The notes: generated by a model not told the origin, from the sequence alone. 64,000 bases of DNA from Euphorbia lathyris (GCF_963576675.1 NC_088911.1:59977756-60041755), one strand, 5' to 3'; shown: positions 10,530 to 20,930, counted from the first letter of the stretch. A program made the numbers and translations.

Positions 10530-11430
10530 TTTGTTAAAGAGTGTATATTAAGTGTATTTTTAAGAGATTTTTAGTCGATTCTCTGACAATAATATAAATA
10601 ATTAATTTTTTTAAAAAAATTATAAATTAAGAAATGATTAATACATATCATCTCCGATAAAACTCCTCATATTCATTCATTATTATTGTTTTATCATTAA
10701 AATTGGGGTAATTAATTTATTAGTCCCTATATTTTGACAAAACACACTGTTTAGTCCCTGTATTTTCAAAAACACACACTAAAGTCCCTAACGTTTTTCT
10801 CGGTGAACTGTTTAGTCCCTAATGTTTTTCTTGGTGAACTGTTTAGTCCCTGCCGTTAGACTCTTATGAAGATTCTGTTAGTCAATTTGGATTTGTGTTC
10901 TTCTTTTCCTTTATTTTGCTTTCCTTTAAACTCTAATGCATCTGAAATCAACTTTGAGTGTTCTTGTTCTTAATTTTCTTCTTAATCGTTCAAATTCGTA
11001 AGCGTTGAGTCTGTTCTTTTTATTGTTCTCCATGCAAATAGCTTCTTCTTCTAAATTGGATTACTCTTCTGAAGTTTGAAGGTAAATAGTAAAGGGTAAT
11101 TTAGTCATTTCCGAAGTCATAAACGGTAAAAAATGTAACAAACAGACGGAAGGACTAAACAGTTCACTGAGAAAAAGGTTAGGGACCTTACCATGTGTTT
11201 TTGAAAATACAGGGACTAAACAGTGTGTTTTGTCAAAATATGGGGACTAATAAATTAATTACCCTTAAAATTATTAAGTATTGTTATATTTACCTATAAT
11301 GATATGAGAGACTCATCAATAATAAATTATTAATAAAAAAAATGAAATAATGAGGGGACTAAGAATGGAGAGAGACTCCTCAATAGTAGAGAAGATGTAG
11401 AGGCTCCTAGTGATTTGATGAGTTACTAAG
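10530..11430 (-). mobile_element. Tourist-like MITE, copy C, reversed and interrupted
   Basis: The reverse complement matches copy A (8229-8978) on both sides of an insertion at 10705-11264. Matched blocks include the AATAATAAATTATTAATAAA region and the GAGAGAGACTCCTCAATAG region. Both outer ends are worn and no terminal GAGCATCTCC is left. Confidence 0.65.
10705..11264. mobile_element. Long-TIR element (Mutator-like or hAT-like), nested in copy C
   Basis: Near-perfect terminal inverted repeats of about 115 bp start GGGGTAATTAATTTATTAGT on the left and end ACTAATAAATTAATTACCC on the right. The repeats TTTAGTCCCTGTATTTTC and TGTTTAGTCCCT recur inside them. It is flanked by an 8-bp duplication TTAAAATT at 10697-10704 and 11265-11272. 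Removing the element and one duplication restores the MITE sequence. There is no transposase. Confidence 0.8.
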
Positions 11431-12167
11431 ACGGTGTTTATTTCAGCTTTTCGGATGAGCGTTTAGCGTTTCACTCTAAACCGCAGGAAATATATCGATT
11501 GGTTAGGTTTATATAATTGCAGCGTTTTGGAGCTTTTAATAAATAACTATTTATAGTTATTTGTTATTGACAAAATTATCATTCTTATTTCGACAAAATA
11601 TATTTCTTCTTTAACATTATTTATATTTCTACAACATAATTATTGGAAGAACAATGTTTTGTTCATTTCAATAAAAAAAATTATTTTTTTATTTTTTATA
11701 TATTATTTTTATTAATTTGTGTAACATATTTTTTATTGGGTAAATTCCAAAAACAACCCCTGTGGTTTGATGTTGTTTCAAAAAAACCCATGTGGTTTGT
11801 TTTTACAAAAAAAAAAAAGGACTGTGGTTTGCGTCGTTAACCAAAAAACGGAAAATGGCTTAACGGTGTTAAAATGCTGACGTGGCACAGAGGTAAGGTT
11901 GGAAATTCGATTTTTTTTATTTTTTTTTTATTTTTTCTTTTTTCTTTTTCTTTTTCTTCTTCTTCCTCTCCTCCTTCTTCTTCTCTCTCCTCCTTCATCT
12001 TCTTCCTTCTCCTTCATCCCTTCTTCTTATTCCTTCTTCTTCTTCTTCCTTCTCTCCTCCTCCTTCTTCCTTCTCTCCTCCTTCTTCCTTTTTCTTCTTC
12101 CTTTTTCTTCTTCCTCCTTATTCTTCTTCTTTTTTTCTATTCTTTTTTTTTTAAATTCCCTTACTCA

Positions 12168-12315
12168 AAGAAATCTGGAATTTTCCCGAAATCTGGAATT
12201 TCCAGATTTCGGAAAAATTCCAGATTTCTTCGGAAATCTGGAAAATTTCCAGATTTCCGTCAGAAATCTGGAAATTTCCAGATTTCATACGGAAATCTGG
12301 AAATTTCCGAAACTT
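12168..12315. repeat. Tandem palindromes of the AAATCTGGAATTTCC type
   Basis: The 10-mer AAATCTGGAA and its complement TTCCAGATTT alternate about ten times within 150 bp. They form several perfect palindromes such as AAATCTGGAAATTTCCAGAT, in the middle of the long-TIR element. The stretch should extrude as a chain of short hairpins. Confidence 0.85.
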
Positions 12316-12380
12316 AAAAAAAAAAGAAAAAAATAAAGGAAGAAGAAGAGGGATGAAGAAGAAGAAGAATGAAGGAGGGG

Positions 12381-12483
12381 AGAAGAAGAAGAAGAAGAAG
12401 AAGAAGAAGAAGAAGAAGAAGAAGAAGAAGAAGAAGAAGAAGAAGAAGAAGAAGAAGAAGAAGAAGAAGAAGAAGAAGAAGAA
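12381..12483 (+). repeat. (GAA)n microsatellite, about 34 uninterrupted units
   Basis: A pure AGA/GAA run of about 103 bp, preceded by a shorter imperfect purine stretch from 12337. Together with the pyrimidine-rich 11940-12145 it makes a long inverted homopurine/homopyrimidine pair inside one transposon. Confidence 0.95.
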
Positions 12484-12679
12484 TTTAAAAAAAAAAAAAT
12501 TTCCAACTCTACCCCTTGCCACGTCAGCATTTATAACGGTGTTAAGCCCTTTTCCGTTTTTCGGGTAACGGCGTAAACCACAATCCTTTTTTTATATAAA
12601 AACAAACCATATGGGTTTTTTTGGAACAACATCAAACCACAGGGGTTGTTTTTGGAATTTACCATTTTTTATTTTATAA

Positions 12680-13264
12680 TAGGATAAGGTGTAAAAATAC
12701 CCTAACATTTATAGCTATAAGCAATTTTACCATTAACGTCTAAAATTGTGCAATTACACCCCTAACGTTGGCCGCCAAGAGCAATTTTACACCTAACATT
12801 TACAAGTTGGGTCAATTTGAGATATAATTCATCAAACTATATTCTTGGTCATGAATATTACCACCTACACTTTAGATGTGCATCATTTTATCATCATTAG
12901 CAACAGATCATAAACATATGATTATACGTGAAAAAAATATATATATTGTCTTTTGTACGAGTTGGATAAAAAAAATTCAAAAATTTCATTGAATTTATAA
13001 ATATTATTTTCAATTTTATTATTAAATTACAAAAAAAAAATTGAAATCTCTTCTTTAGAACTAACTGATATGTGCAATTGGTGTAGAATAGGAAATAAAA
13101 AATTTGTGTTTTATAATAATGTCTAAAATTAATCCAACTTACCAATGTTAGGGGTAAATTTGTTTTTATTTGCCAACGTTATGGGTAAAATTGCATCATT
13201 TTAGACTTTAAAAGTAAAATTGCTCCTAGTTGTAAATATTATGTGCATTTTTTCACCTTATCCC
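12680..13264. mobile_element. Long-TIR Mutator-like element abutting the previous one
   Basis: The left end, from about 12682, reads GGATAAGGTGTAAAAATACC and the right end GGTGAAAAAATGCAC in reverse complement. Inverted similarity runs about 90 bp, including AAAATTGTGCAATTACACCC-like blocks. TTTTATAA flanks it at 12672-12679 and 13265-13272. Non-coding. Confidence 0.65.
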
Positions 13265-13299
13265 TTTTATAACTTCTTTATTGATTAATTTAAAACATG

Positions 13300-13480
13300 T
13301 CCATATTAAACATTTTAAATCCGAACAGCAATAGTTTAATATAATTTTACCAAACACTAATAATTAAACAGCTGATAACAAACAGCTAACAGCAACAACT
13401 AATAGATTACTGCAACCGTAAACAACTAACAGTAACCACAACAGTTATTAACTAATAACTGAACCAAACAGATCCGAAAT
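13300..13480 (-). mobile_element. Diverged relative of the TTAGCTGTTAGCTG MITE family
   Basis: The reverse complement has runs of the GTTAGCTGTTTG and ATCAGCTGTTTAATTA type plus a GTTTGGTTCAG end. It matches the family seen at 9349 and 38879 but is more degenerate. Boundaries are approximate. Confidence 0.45.
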
Positions 13481-13848
13481 AGCGGTTGAAATTGCCTTTT
13501 AACTATCTCTCGTCAAATTTTAATTTAAAAATCTAAAGACGTTGTTGGGGATGTCTATTATTTTATTAAAAGAGAAAGTATTAAAGCGTGATGATGAGTT
13601 AGTGTAGCATAATGTGGTTATGAGCATAACTCATGGTACACTTAAGAAAATTGAGTAGCATAGATGAGGTTTAGTTGTGTTGTTTATAGTAAAAATGATG
13701 TAGCCACTGCCACACGATCATTATTCACCTGCTCTAATCATTCTAAACTCTTTTCCTTTTTTATTTTTCATGTGTAAACCCTTTTCACTTTTCACTTGCC
13801 CCTTTTCCTCTATCGCTCTATTCATGTCTAAACAACAATATTAAGCAT
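13481..13848. other. No gene seen
   Basis: No coding frame, repeat end or RNA gene recognised. Confidence 0.5.
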
Positions 13849-13926
13849 TACTTTGTGTATTTTTACTATTAGATGAATTTTATATCCCATCATTCAATAG
13901 TGAAAAACACAAAGTAATGGTTACTT
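13849..13926. mobile_element. Small foldback MITE
   Basis: CATTACTTTGTGTATTTTTA is mirrored by its near-complement at the right (CACAAAGTAATG). The ACTTTGT core is shared with the foldback family at 13973, 38431 and 39626. Confidence 0.5.
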
Positions 13927-13972
13927 TGTCAAAAATAAAATAACCAAAGGCACCCAATATTAATATTAGGGT

Positions 13973-14100
13973 TAGGCTATGCTTACTTTGTTTTTAACAA
14001 AGTTTTACTTGTTTTTTCCACCATTGGATAGTGATGAACTTTGATAAAGTAAGCTCATCCAATGGTAGAAAAATACTTTGTTAACTAGCGGTTAGCTTAT
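13973..14100. mobile_element. Foldback MITE of the GCTTACTTTGTTTTT family, copy 1
   Basis: It contains GGCTATGCTTACTTTG, CCACCATTGGATAGTGATGA and AAGTAAGCTCATCCAATGGT, the same order as the copies at 38431 and 39626. The inverted repeat is degraded on the right. Confidence 0.65.
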
Positions 14101-14403
14101 TGTTTTTCTATTTAACTGATTTGACTTTAAACGTAAAAACACAACATAAACATTAATATTTTATTACTATTATTCTTTTTTAGTAAATTATATATTTAAC
14201 CATTTTTAAAATAAATATCATATACACATATTATAACTCAAATCTTTATAAATTATAAAAATATATTTAAACAATAAAATTATTTTTACTAATAAAAATG
14301 GATTTTCATTTATAATCCAAAGTGTTAAATCAATAACTTTAGATTTGGATTGTTAATAGTATTTTGGATATTATATAATAAAAGTATAATATTCGTTTCG
14401 TTT
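14101..14403. other. A+T-rich, no gene seen
   Basis: Very A+T-rich, without coding frames or recognisable repeats. Confidence 0.5.
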
Positions 14404-14739
14404 CCTAAATTAAAACTTTAAAGTCAATTAGGATCTTAAACTCTCCGTATCATAAATCAGGTCCATGAACTAACAAAAAAATCATCAATTGAGTCACAAT
14501 CTAAACAAAAATCATCAATTGAGCCCTCATCGAAAATCATTCGGTTGAACAGTTTCAAACCCTTTTCTCCAAACTCATTTTGAACCAACACAGAGATTAT
14601 TACAGTCTATATCGAACAGTTACAGTTTCTACTTTCAGGATAGAATGTGGACTCAATTGATGACTTTTGCTTAATTCAGAGATCTGATTGATGATTTTGA
14701 TAATTTAAGGTCCTAATTGACTTTAAAGTTTTAATTTGG
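14404..14739. mobile_element. TIR element with AAACTTTAAAGTCAATTAGG ends
   Basis: The left end CCTAAATTAAAACTTTAAAG continues into GTCAATTAGGATCTTAA. The right end mirrors this over about 37 bp. ATCATCAATTGAGT-type blocks are mirrored further inside. No target duplication is clear. Non-coding. Confidence 0.6.
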
Positions 14740-15045
14740 AAGCTTTTTTATGAATAATTGTTCATAATTATTAACTATTAACAAAATTGTCATTTTATTT
14801 CCACCTTTTAGTAACTTTCAAGGCTGATCCTGATAATTTATAGAATCTAGGCAAATACAAAATATGGGCCTTTAATAATAAAAAAATTTGTACCTAAAAA
14901 AATTTAAAATATATCCCAAACGAAAGACTTGAGTAATAAAGGCTTAAAGTCATTTACGTAAATATTTCAGATTGTAGTAGATCATAACTTTAATTGGTAG
15001 AAAAATCACTTAACATGTGCGGAATAATTTCGAATTGAAACGAAA
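14740..15045. other. No gene seen
   Basis: A+T-rich, no feature recognised. Confidence 0.5.
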
Positions 15046-15423
15046 GGTTTAATATACAAATAACCCTCTAAACTTATCCAAATATTTCAATTGTCCTCTC
15101 CAACTTTCAATTGTAATAACTTACCCTTTAAACTTGTCTAATTCTAAGACATAATCCCAAATTGGAAATTTTTTTATCCCGTACTTGAAGCAACTATAAA
15201 AACGTTTTTCCGGATTCGTATCACGCCAAAGATCTGATTATCACACTCCACGAGCGTTGCAGCTTTTATATTTCATGTGTTTCTTCAATTGCAGTTCATG
15301 TCATCAATTTGGGGTTATGTTTTACAATTGGACAAGTTTGAGGGGAAAGTTGTTACAATTGAAAGTTCGGGGGCGCAGTTGCAATATTTGGACAAGTTCA
15401 GGAGGTTATTTGTGTTTTAGGCC
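15046..15423. mobile_element. TIR element with ACAAATAACC(C/T)CC ends
   Basis: The left end reads GGTTTAATATACAAATAACC. The right end in reverse complement reads GGCCTAAAACACAAATAACC. The inverted similarity extends about 75 bp through TTTCAATTGTAATAACTT-type blocks. Non-coding. Confidence 0.6.
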
Positions 15424-15460
15424 AAAATAAAAATTGTAACTTTAGGGAATATTATAAATA

Positions 15461-15703
15461 TTTCGGCCTTATTTGGCAAATAGTTGTTAACTGGTAGTTG
15501 ATTGTCTTTTTGGTTAGCTGATTTGACTAGCTGATTTGGTTAACTTATTGTGTAAACTTATTTGATTATTAATAATAACTGTTTGTGTAAAATGACAAAT
15601 AAGAGCATTGTAAAATCTTTATTTTGGGTTAAAAAGTAGTAATTAGGAGTAAAAATATCATTTAAAAGAGATGGAACAATAAACTAATTGAAAAAGCTCA
15701 TAA
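15461..15703 (+). mobile_element. TTAGCTGTTAGCTG-family MITE, left part, interrupted
   Basis: From CGGCCTTATTTGGCAAATAG to AATTGAAAAAGCTCA it follows the full-length copy at 38879-39291. It stops where Tourist-like copy B begins (15704). I read copy B as inserted into it. The right half was not found downstream. Confidence 0.55.
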
Positions 15704-15745
15704 GAGCATCTCCAATAACCTCTTATTTTAGCTCTTAAGTTAAAA
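15704..15745 (+). mobile_element. Tourist-like MITE, copy B, segment 1 of 3
   Basis: GAGCATCTCCAATAACCTCT matches the left end of copy A and follows TAA. Similarity continues to AAGTTAAAA at 15745, where the Helitron begins. Copy B resumes at 17385. Confidence 0.8.
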
Positions 15746-17384
15746 CTAGTATTTTTCTCGCGCATTGCACATATTTACTAAATTTTTGTACAAAAATTTA
15801 ATGTGTTTTTTTTTTAATTATATTTTTTTTTTGGGTAGAAAAAAGTTTAGGTAATGGTAGGTCTATGACTACTTTCCCTCACAACATGGTTCTAATCATT
15901 TTTCTTCTATAATTAAGTAACCAAGTATAAATATATATTTATTTTATAAAAATAAGGAAAATCAAATTAAATTGCAAAAAAATTAATTACAGATCATACT
16001 CATAATTCATCGGTTCAAGATCTACTTTTTTTCGTTTCTTTTCATTAACATCAATTTAACTAATCGAGTTTATTAATGTGATTCTTCAATTAACATTTGC
16101 AAAATTAACACTGTAAGATCAATTAAAATTAACATTTACTTTGAAACTGAATAAAATCCTAAAACTATATTTGAAATATCTCACCAGTTAAAACTAATGG
16201 TTTTCACATCTATCAATAAACTTGTTAAAAGTAACAAACTCAAACTTTTGTACGATAATTTTGCAATCAACATCATCAATTTGTGTTATTTTAGTTGTTA
16301 GAAGGAAAATAATCATATGTTAATTAGGAATAGACATGTAGCTTTGTAAAGCTGAGATGATTTTGAAGTTCTTTATAACATGAATTTTCTCTTCATGTAA
16401 TTTGCTTCGAAATTTATCAATTTAGACTTTACGGATGCTTCCATGAATGGTGCTACGATGTTTTGTAATAAAAATTATATCAATATATTTACAGTTTTAA
16501 TGAATATATAAAAATGTGAAATACATTTTCATCTAGCAATATCATATCCAAACTCATTATAGAGTTATTATCTTTTGTGTTAAGTGTTTTTCATAACCTA
16601 ATTAGCACGAATTTTATTCTCCATGTGTCTTTTTCGGCAGAGAGTGATTACTTTGGTTGAAACGAGGTTGCATTTGCAACATTGTCATAATGCATGAAAA
16701 TAAATTTATAAAAAAAACATACAAAAATGCAACAAATAAAGTTAATTTGTATATTATTTAAGAGTTCAATTTTGTAAGAAATGCATAACAACTTAATCAT
16801 AACTTAATTCAATAACCGATTTTTTCAAATAACAATGTACAACATAAAACAATTAAAAAGAATCATATAACTCTAACAAAAATCAACATAGCCGTACCTA
16901 AGTTTTTAGTTTGTGAGGATGTAAATTTGTGAAGAAAAAAATCACAAACTCTTTACATTATATAATACAATAAATTGTAACTGATGTTGTAAATAATAAT
17001 ACCTATTAAATATAAATTATTAATGTGTTATTATACAATACCTCTTCATCTACTTCATTAATAATTTATTATTATAACATTAATTAATATAATACCTCCT
17101 CAATTTAACTATTTGATATAATAATAATTAATATACATTATCACGTTATTTCATTTATTTAAACCACACTATCACGAATTTTTCATCCAAAAAAATTATA
17201 ATGTTAATTAATACTCACATAATGATAATTAATACACATTATTGCGTTTTTTTTATTAATTCTATTATTTTATTTATTTATATAATCTTTTTAATTTTGA
17301 TTTAAAAAAAACTATTTCAGAACTCATCAAACGAGGCTTCAGAACATTCTCTTCATTTCTCTCTTCTTCCGATATTATTTTAGA
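15746..17384 (-). mobile_element. Non-autonomous Helitron inserted in MITE copy B
   Basis: In minus orientation the element starts TCTAAAATAATATCGGAA (TC end, 17384) and finishes ...GAGAAAAATACTAG (CTAG end, 15746). A weak hairpin GTGCAATGCGC lies about 12 bp before CTAG. The insertion lies exactly between A and T of the MITE: copy A reads AAGTTAAAATTTGAG, and here AAGTTAAAA is followed by CTAG... and the sequence resumes at TTTGAG. There is no target duplication. These are the hallmarks of Helitrons. The interior is A+T-rich and has no Rep/helicase frame. Confidence 0.75.
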
Positions 17385-17506
17385 TTTGAGGAGAGAGAGT
17401 AAAAAATCAGCTCCAACAACATTTTAGTAGCTCCTCAAATTAATAAGAACTTCCACATCATCTCTATTAATAGAGAATCTTTTTTTACCTTTTAGTGCCT
17501 GCTTAA
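17385..17506 (+). mobile_element. Tourist-like MITE, copy B, segment 2 of 3
   Basis: It resumes TTTGAGGAGAG...AAAATCAGCTCCAACA and runs through CTCTATTAATAGAGAATC and TTTTAGTGCCTGCTTAA, matching copy A without its nested insert. The last five bases CTTAA (17502-17506) are the left target duplication of the copia element. Confidence 0.8.
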
Positions 17507-17599
17507 TGTTATAAATAATGTAATGGATGACCATTAGACCCCTGTTATATCTATATATATGTTACACCCATAAGTAATAAGATACACACATTTACAACA
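17507..17599 (+). repeat. 5' LTR of the copia element (93 bp)
   Basis: This is a very short LTR with TG...CA ends and a TATATCTATATATATG stretch that may act as the TATA region. The following CGTTATCAGCACAAAA would be the primer-binding region, but I cannot match it confidently to a tRNA end. Confidence 0.9.
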
Positions 17600-17863
17600 C
17601 GTTATCAGCACAAAACCCTAGCCGCCTAAGCACGCCTCCCATCAATCGTAGACGATCCTAGCCACTATCGTTTTTATTCAATTTGTTGCACTATCGGTTC
17701 AGGTACGCTTCCGATTTTTATCTCGATGAATTAACATGAGAATTGTTTATGATTATTTTGCGACAATATTTGATTTGATTGTATTTGATATATTCTTGAT
17801 TTTCTTGTATGAGATTCTGGATTTCGCCATCGTTCGTCCTATTCTTTTGTGATTTCCGATTTC

Positions 17864-19084
17864 TCATCCATGCTTCAATTTCAACCATATTGTTTTACCC
17901 TGTCTGCGTACTCGACAACGACTATCAGCAATGATATCATTATTCATGGTGATATTTGATAAATTTCTAGATTCCATAGTTGTTGAAACTTTAATGCGAT
18001 CTCGATCCAAAACAACTTTTAAATTTTCCACATTCATAATGTTGAAAGATAAATTAACATTAGGGACTATTTCTGCTCCTACATGAGACATGCCTATACC
18101 ATTCTTGCTAATACGAAAACATGCATTTTTTTCATTTTTAGTTGGCAATCTGAATCGTAACCCTTTAACAGTTTCATGGATTAAATCAAAATTCACAACT
18201 TTTAAATCATCTCGATTCACCATGATTTTTTCAACTTGTTTATCAAACACTTTCACCTCGAAAAAAAAAAGTGATCCTCTTTTACACAAAATTACACCAT
18301 CACCTCCCCATTCTTTCGTTTTAGCATTGAAGCTTTCCCTTTTAGTGAAAATGGTCAAATGCAACTCTTCTTGATATTTTTGAAATAAATTTAAAACATC
18401 TAATCGAGAAGAGTTTAAAGTGAATTGAATTAATGTGAACTTCATGCGTTCATCACCACTTAAATCTTGTTCTAATATTAAAGGCAACATCTTCTGAAGA
18501 TTAGTCATCTTAAACTTGTGATCAAAAGGAAAATGAATAAGAAACTTTTGATCTAACTATTTTGGCACTATGGTGTGAGATTAGGGGTTTGTTCTTGTTT
18601 CTACCATTGTATCATTTCTGTTTCATTAAAAAAAATCAGTTTGAATCCTCTTTTCATGTTCTATGCTCATTTCGTTTATCACGTGCCAAGTGCAGTGATG
18701 TCTAACATATCTTTTCTTTCCTCTTTTGCTACTTAAGAAAAGGTAATTGAAATCCTCTGATGTATTAAGCTCAAAATATAGGATGCCCTTTGGATCAACT
18801 TTTATTTTTTTATTGTTTGGAATAAGGGTCAAATGTGTGATTAATCAACATTAGTTCCGAACTTAAAATCATAACTGGTCGTGTGGTTTGGGTTCTACCT
18901 GAGGCAAACTGCTTGAATCAGTAGTTGATTTGTCTGCTGCTGGAGCTTCCTCATTGCTCTTAGAAGTATCATTCTTTTTATTAGGCTTCTCAACCTTTGG
19001 CTTTTGGAATTCTGCTAACACTGTCAGCAGAAAACAGAGATACCAAACCAATTGGAAATTTGTTTCAACAGTTACAGTCTCCAA
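17864..19084 (-). pseudogene. Antisense coding remnant in the copia leader, unrecognised host-like gene
   Basis: Three minus-strand open pieces lie between the 5' LTR and gag. The first (19084-18869) starts METVTVETNF and has a signal-peptide-like hydrophobic run LVWYLCFLLTVLA, followed by a Lys/Ser/Pro-rich linker. The second (18832-18626) includes KVDPKGILYFELNTSEDF. The third, 214 codons (18508-17864), includes FFFEVKVFDKQVEKI and VNFDLIHETVKGLRFRL and ends WLKLKHG. Stops and frame changes separate the pieces, so the gene is broken or its introns are not evident. I do not recognise the family; no retroelement domain is visible. It may be a captured host gene fragment. Confidence 0.5.
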
Positions 19085-19713
19085 CTTATCTAAGTAAATA
19101 TATATTTAGTTTCTAGAGAAATGAAATGCACTTCCTTTTCTGGGTAGCTGCAAAGAAGAACTCATTGTCCAGAAACACAACATCTTGCACTGTTCTTCTT
19201 CCTATTTTTTTTCTTCTTCTTTGTTATTAGCTGCTAATTGATCTTTGTATTTATGGTTGAATGCATTGGTTTCATTTTCTAAATTAAACGCATTGATTTA
19301 GTGCACATGAGATGAGAACTTGTTGGAGAATAAAGTTGAAATTTGTTTTTGAAAGGCTTACATATCAAAGAAAGCTAAACACATGGAAATTTACAAAATT
19401 ATTCAACGTTTTTAGTTTAGGCACATCCTAATTGGGCAAATTAATTTCAAAATATAAATTTTCTTTTAAATTCTAATCCAATTAGTTAAATTCTAGTGAG
19501 GAATTTGAAAGCAACCCAGATTACTATTAATTTCTAATTTAAATCTAATTTTTGGTTTTGCAATAAATGGGACTCTCTGTGTTTGGACAATGGGAACTAT
19601 GTGATTGGTATTACTCGGTTGATATGTGATTAGGATATCTCGGTTGATATGTGATTAGTATGTTCTAATTGATAATTTGTTTTTCTTATATATATATATA
19701 TATATAGTGAACT

Positions 19714-20730
19714 ATGTCGAACCTTACGAAACTTGAATTTGATGCCCTTGATATTACTGGAGACAACTATTTATCTCGGGTGTTAGATGCTGAAATTCAC
19801 CTAGATGCAAAAGAACTTGGTGATACAATCAAAGCAGGAAATGAAGCAACCAGTCAAAACAAGGCAAAAGCTATGATATTTCTTCGTCATCACCTCCATG
19901 CAGATCTTAAAATTGAGTACCTGACTGTGAAAGATCCACAAGTCCTTTGGAATAATCTAAAGGATAGGTATGCCCACCAGAAAAATGTGATATTACCTAA
20001 AGCTCGTCATGAATGGTCTAATTTAAGACTACAAGACTTTAAGTCAGTAAGTGAATATAACTCAGCCATGTTCAGAATTACTTCACAATTGCTATTATGT
20101 GGAGACAAAATCACTGATGCAGAAATGTTAGAGAGAACATACTCTACTTTTCATGCAAATAATGTTGTCCTGCAGACACAATATCGTGAAAAGGGGTTTA
20201 AGAAATATTCTGAGCTTATATCTTGTCTCCTTGTGGATGAGCAAAATAATGAATTATTGATGAAAAATCATGCGTTGCATCCAACTGGTTCTGCTCCATT
20301 CCCTGAAGCGAATGTGACATCATATAATATGAAAGAAAAGGATCATAATAGTAGTGGTCGAGGACGTGGCCGTGGACGTGGACGTGGTCACGGACATGGA
20401 CATGGACGTGGATATGGTCGAGGTCGAGGTGGTTATTTTAAGAACTCACAATCCCACCAGAAGTGGGACAATAAAGATGGTCACAGACACGGAAAAGATA
20501 ACAATGCAAGAGTGACCACTACATGTTACCGCTGTGGAGGAAAAGGCCATTGGTCTCGCACATGTCGTATACCAAAGCGTTTTGTTGATCTTTATCAACA
20601 ATCGTTGAAGCAAAACAACAAGAAAGAAACAAATCTTGTGTATGAAGATGGCGAAGATGACTTTGATTGTAGAAATACAACCCTGAAGGTTGATGATTTC
20701 ATTCCCCCCTCTGGCAATGATATAAATTAG
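19714..20730 (+). CDS. Copia Gag, 338 aa
   Basis: The frame opens with MSNLTKLEFDALDITGDNYL, the usual start of UBN2-type copia Gag, with the LDAEIHLDAKELGDTI block after it. The central Gag region (residues 60-190) contains LWNNLKDRYAHQKNVILPKA and EYNSAMFRITSQLLLCG. An Arg/Gly/His-rich tract lies at about residues 212-245. A CCHC zinc knuckle (CYRCGGKGHWSRTC) follows near residue 270. The frame is intact and ends TAA at 20730, about 200 bp before the pol start, so gag and pol are separate frames here. Gag forms the particle and binds element RNA through the RG tract and the knuckle. Confidence 0.88.
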   Translation: MSNLTKLEFDALDITGDNYLSRVLDAEIHLDAKELGDTIKAGNEATSQNKAKAMIFLRHHLHADLKIEYLTVKDPQVLWNNLKDRYAHQKNVILPKARHEWSNLRLQDFKSVSEYNSAMFRITSQLLLCGDKITDAEMLERTYSTFHANNVVLQTQYREKGFKKYSELISCLLVDEQNNELLMKNHALHPTGSAPFPEANVTSYNMKEKDHNSSGRGRGRGRGRGHGHGHGRGYGRGRGGYFKNSQSHQKWDNKDGHRHGKDNNARVTTTCYRCGGKGHWSRTCRIPKRFVDLYQQSLKQNNKKETNLVYEDGEDDFDCRNTTLKVDDFIPPSGNDIN

Positions 20731-20930
20731 ACATAGAAATAGTAGACATTATTTTCATTATTTTTGGATGTTACTAGGATTTCTTTATTATTATGTTTTT
20801 ATGGATTTGTGTTAAACTATGAGTTTATGATTTTATGGATTTTATTTTGAATTTTATATGCATGAGATATTATTGAACTTGAGTTGTTAAAGTTATTTAT
20901 GTGACTATTAATTTATTTATTTTGAAGAAC

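Larger units (their letters stand above)
11738..12663. mobile_element. Long-TIR Mutator-like non-autonomous element with pyrimidine/purine core
   Basis: Inverted repeats of about 150 bp begin GGGTAAATTCCAAAAACAAC and end TTGTTTTTGGAATTTACC. ATTTTTTATT flanks it at 11728-11737 and 12664-12673, a 9- or 10-bp target duplication. The core is (TTC)-rich at 11940-12145, then short palindromes (12168-12315), then a (GAA) tract (12381-12483). The serine-, lysine- or phenylalanine-only frames here are low-complexity shadows, not genes. Confidence 0.8.

Noticed and set aside
11874..12568. Long frames made of Phe, Ser, Lys or Glu runs on both strands
   Set aside because: They are translations of TTC/GAA microsatellite and pyrimidine-rich DNA inside a transposon; no domain and no codon signal.
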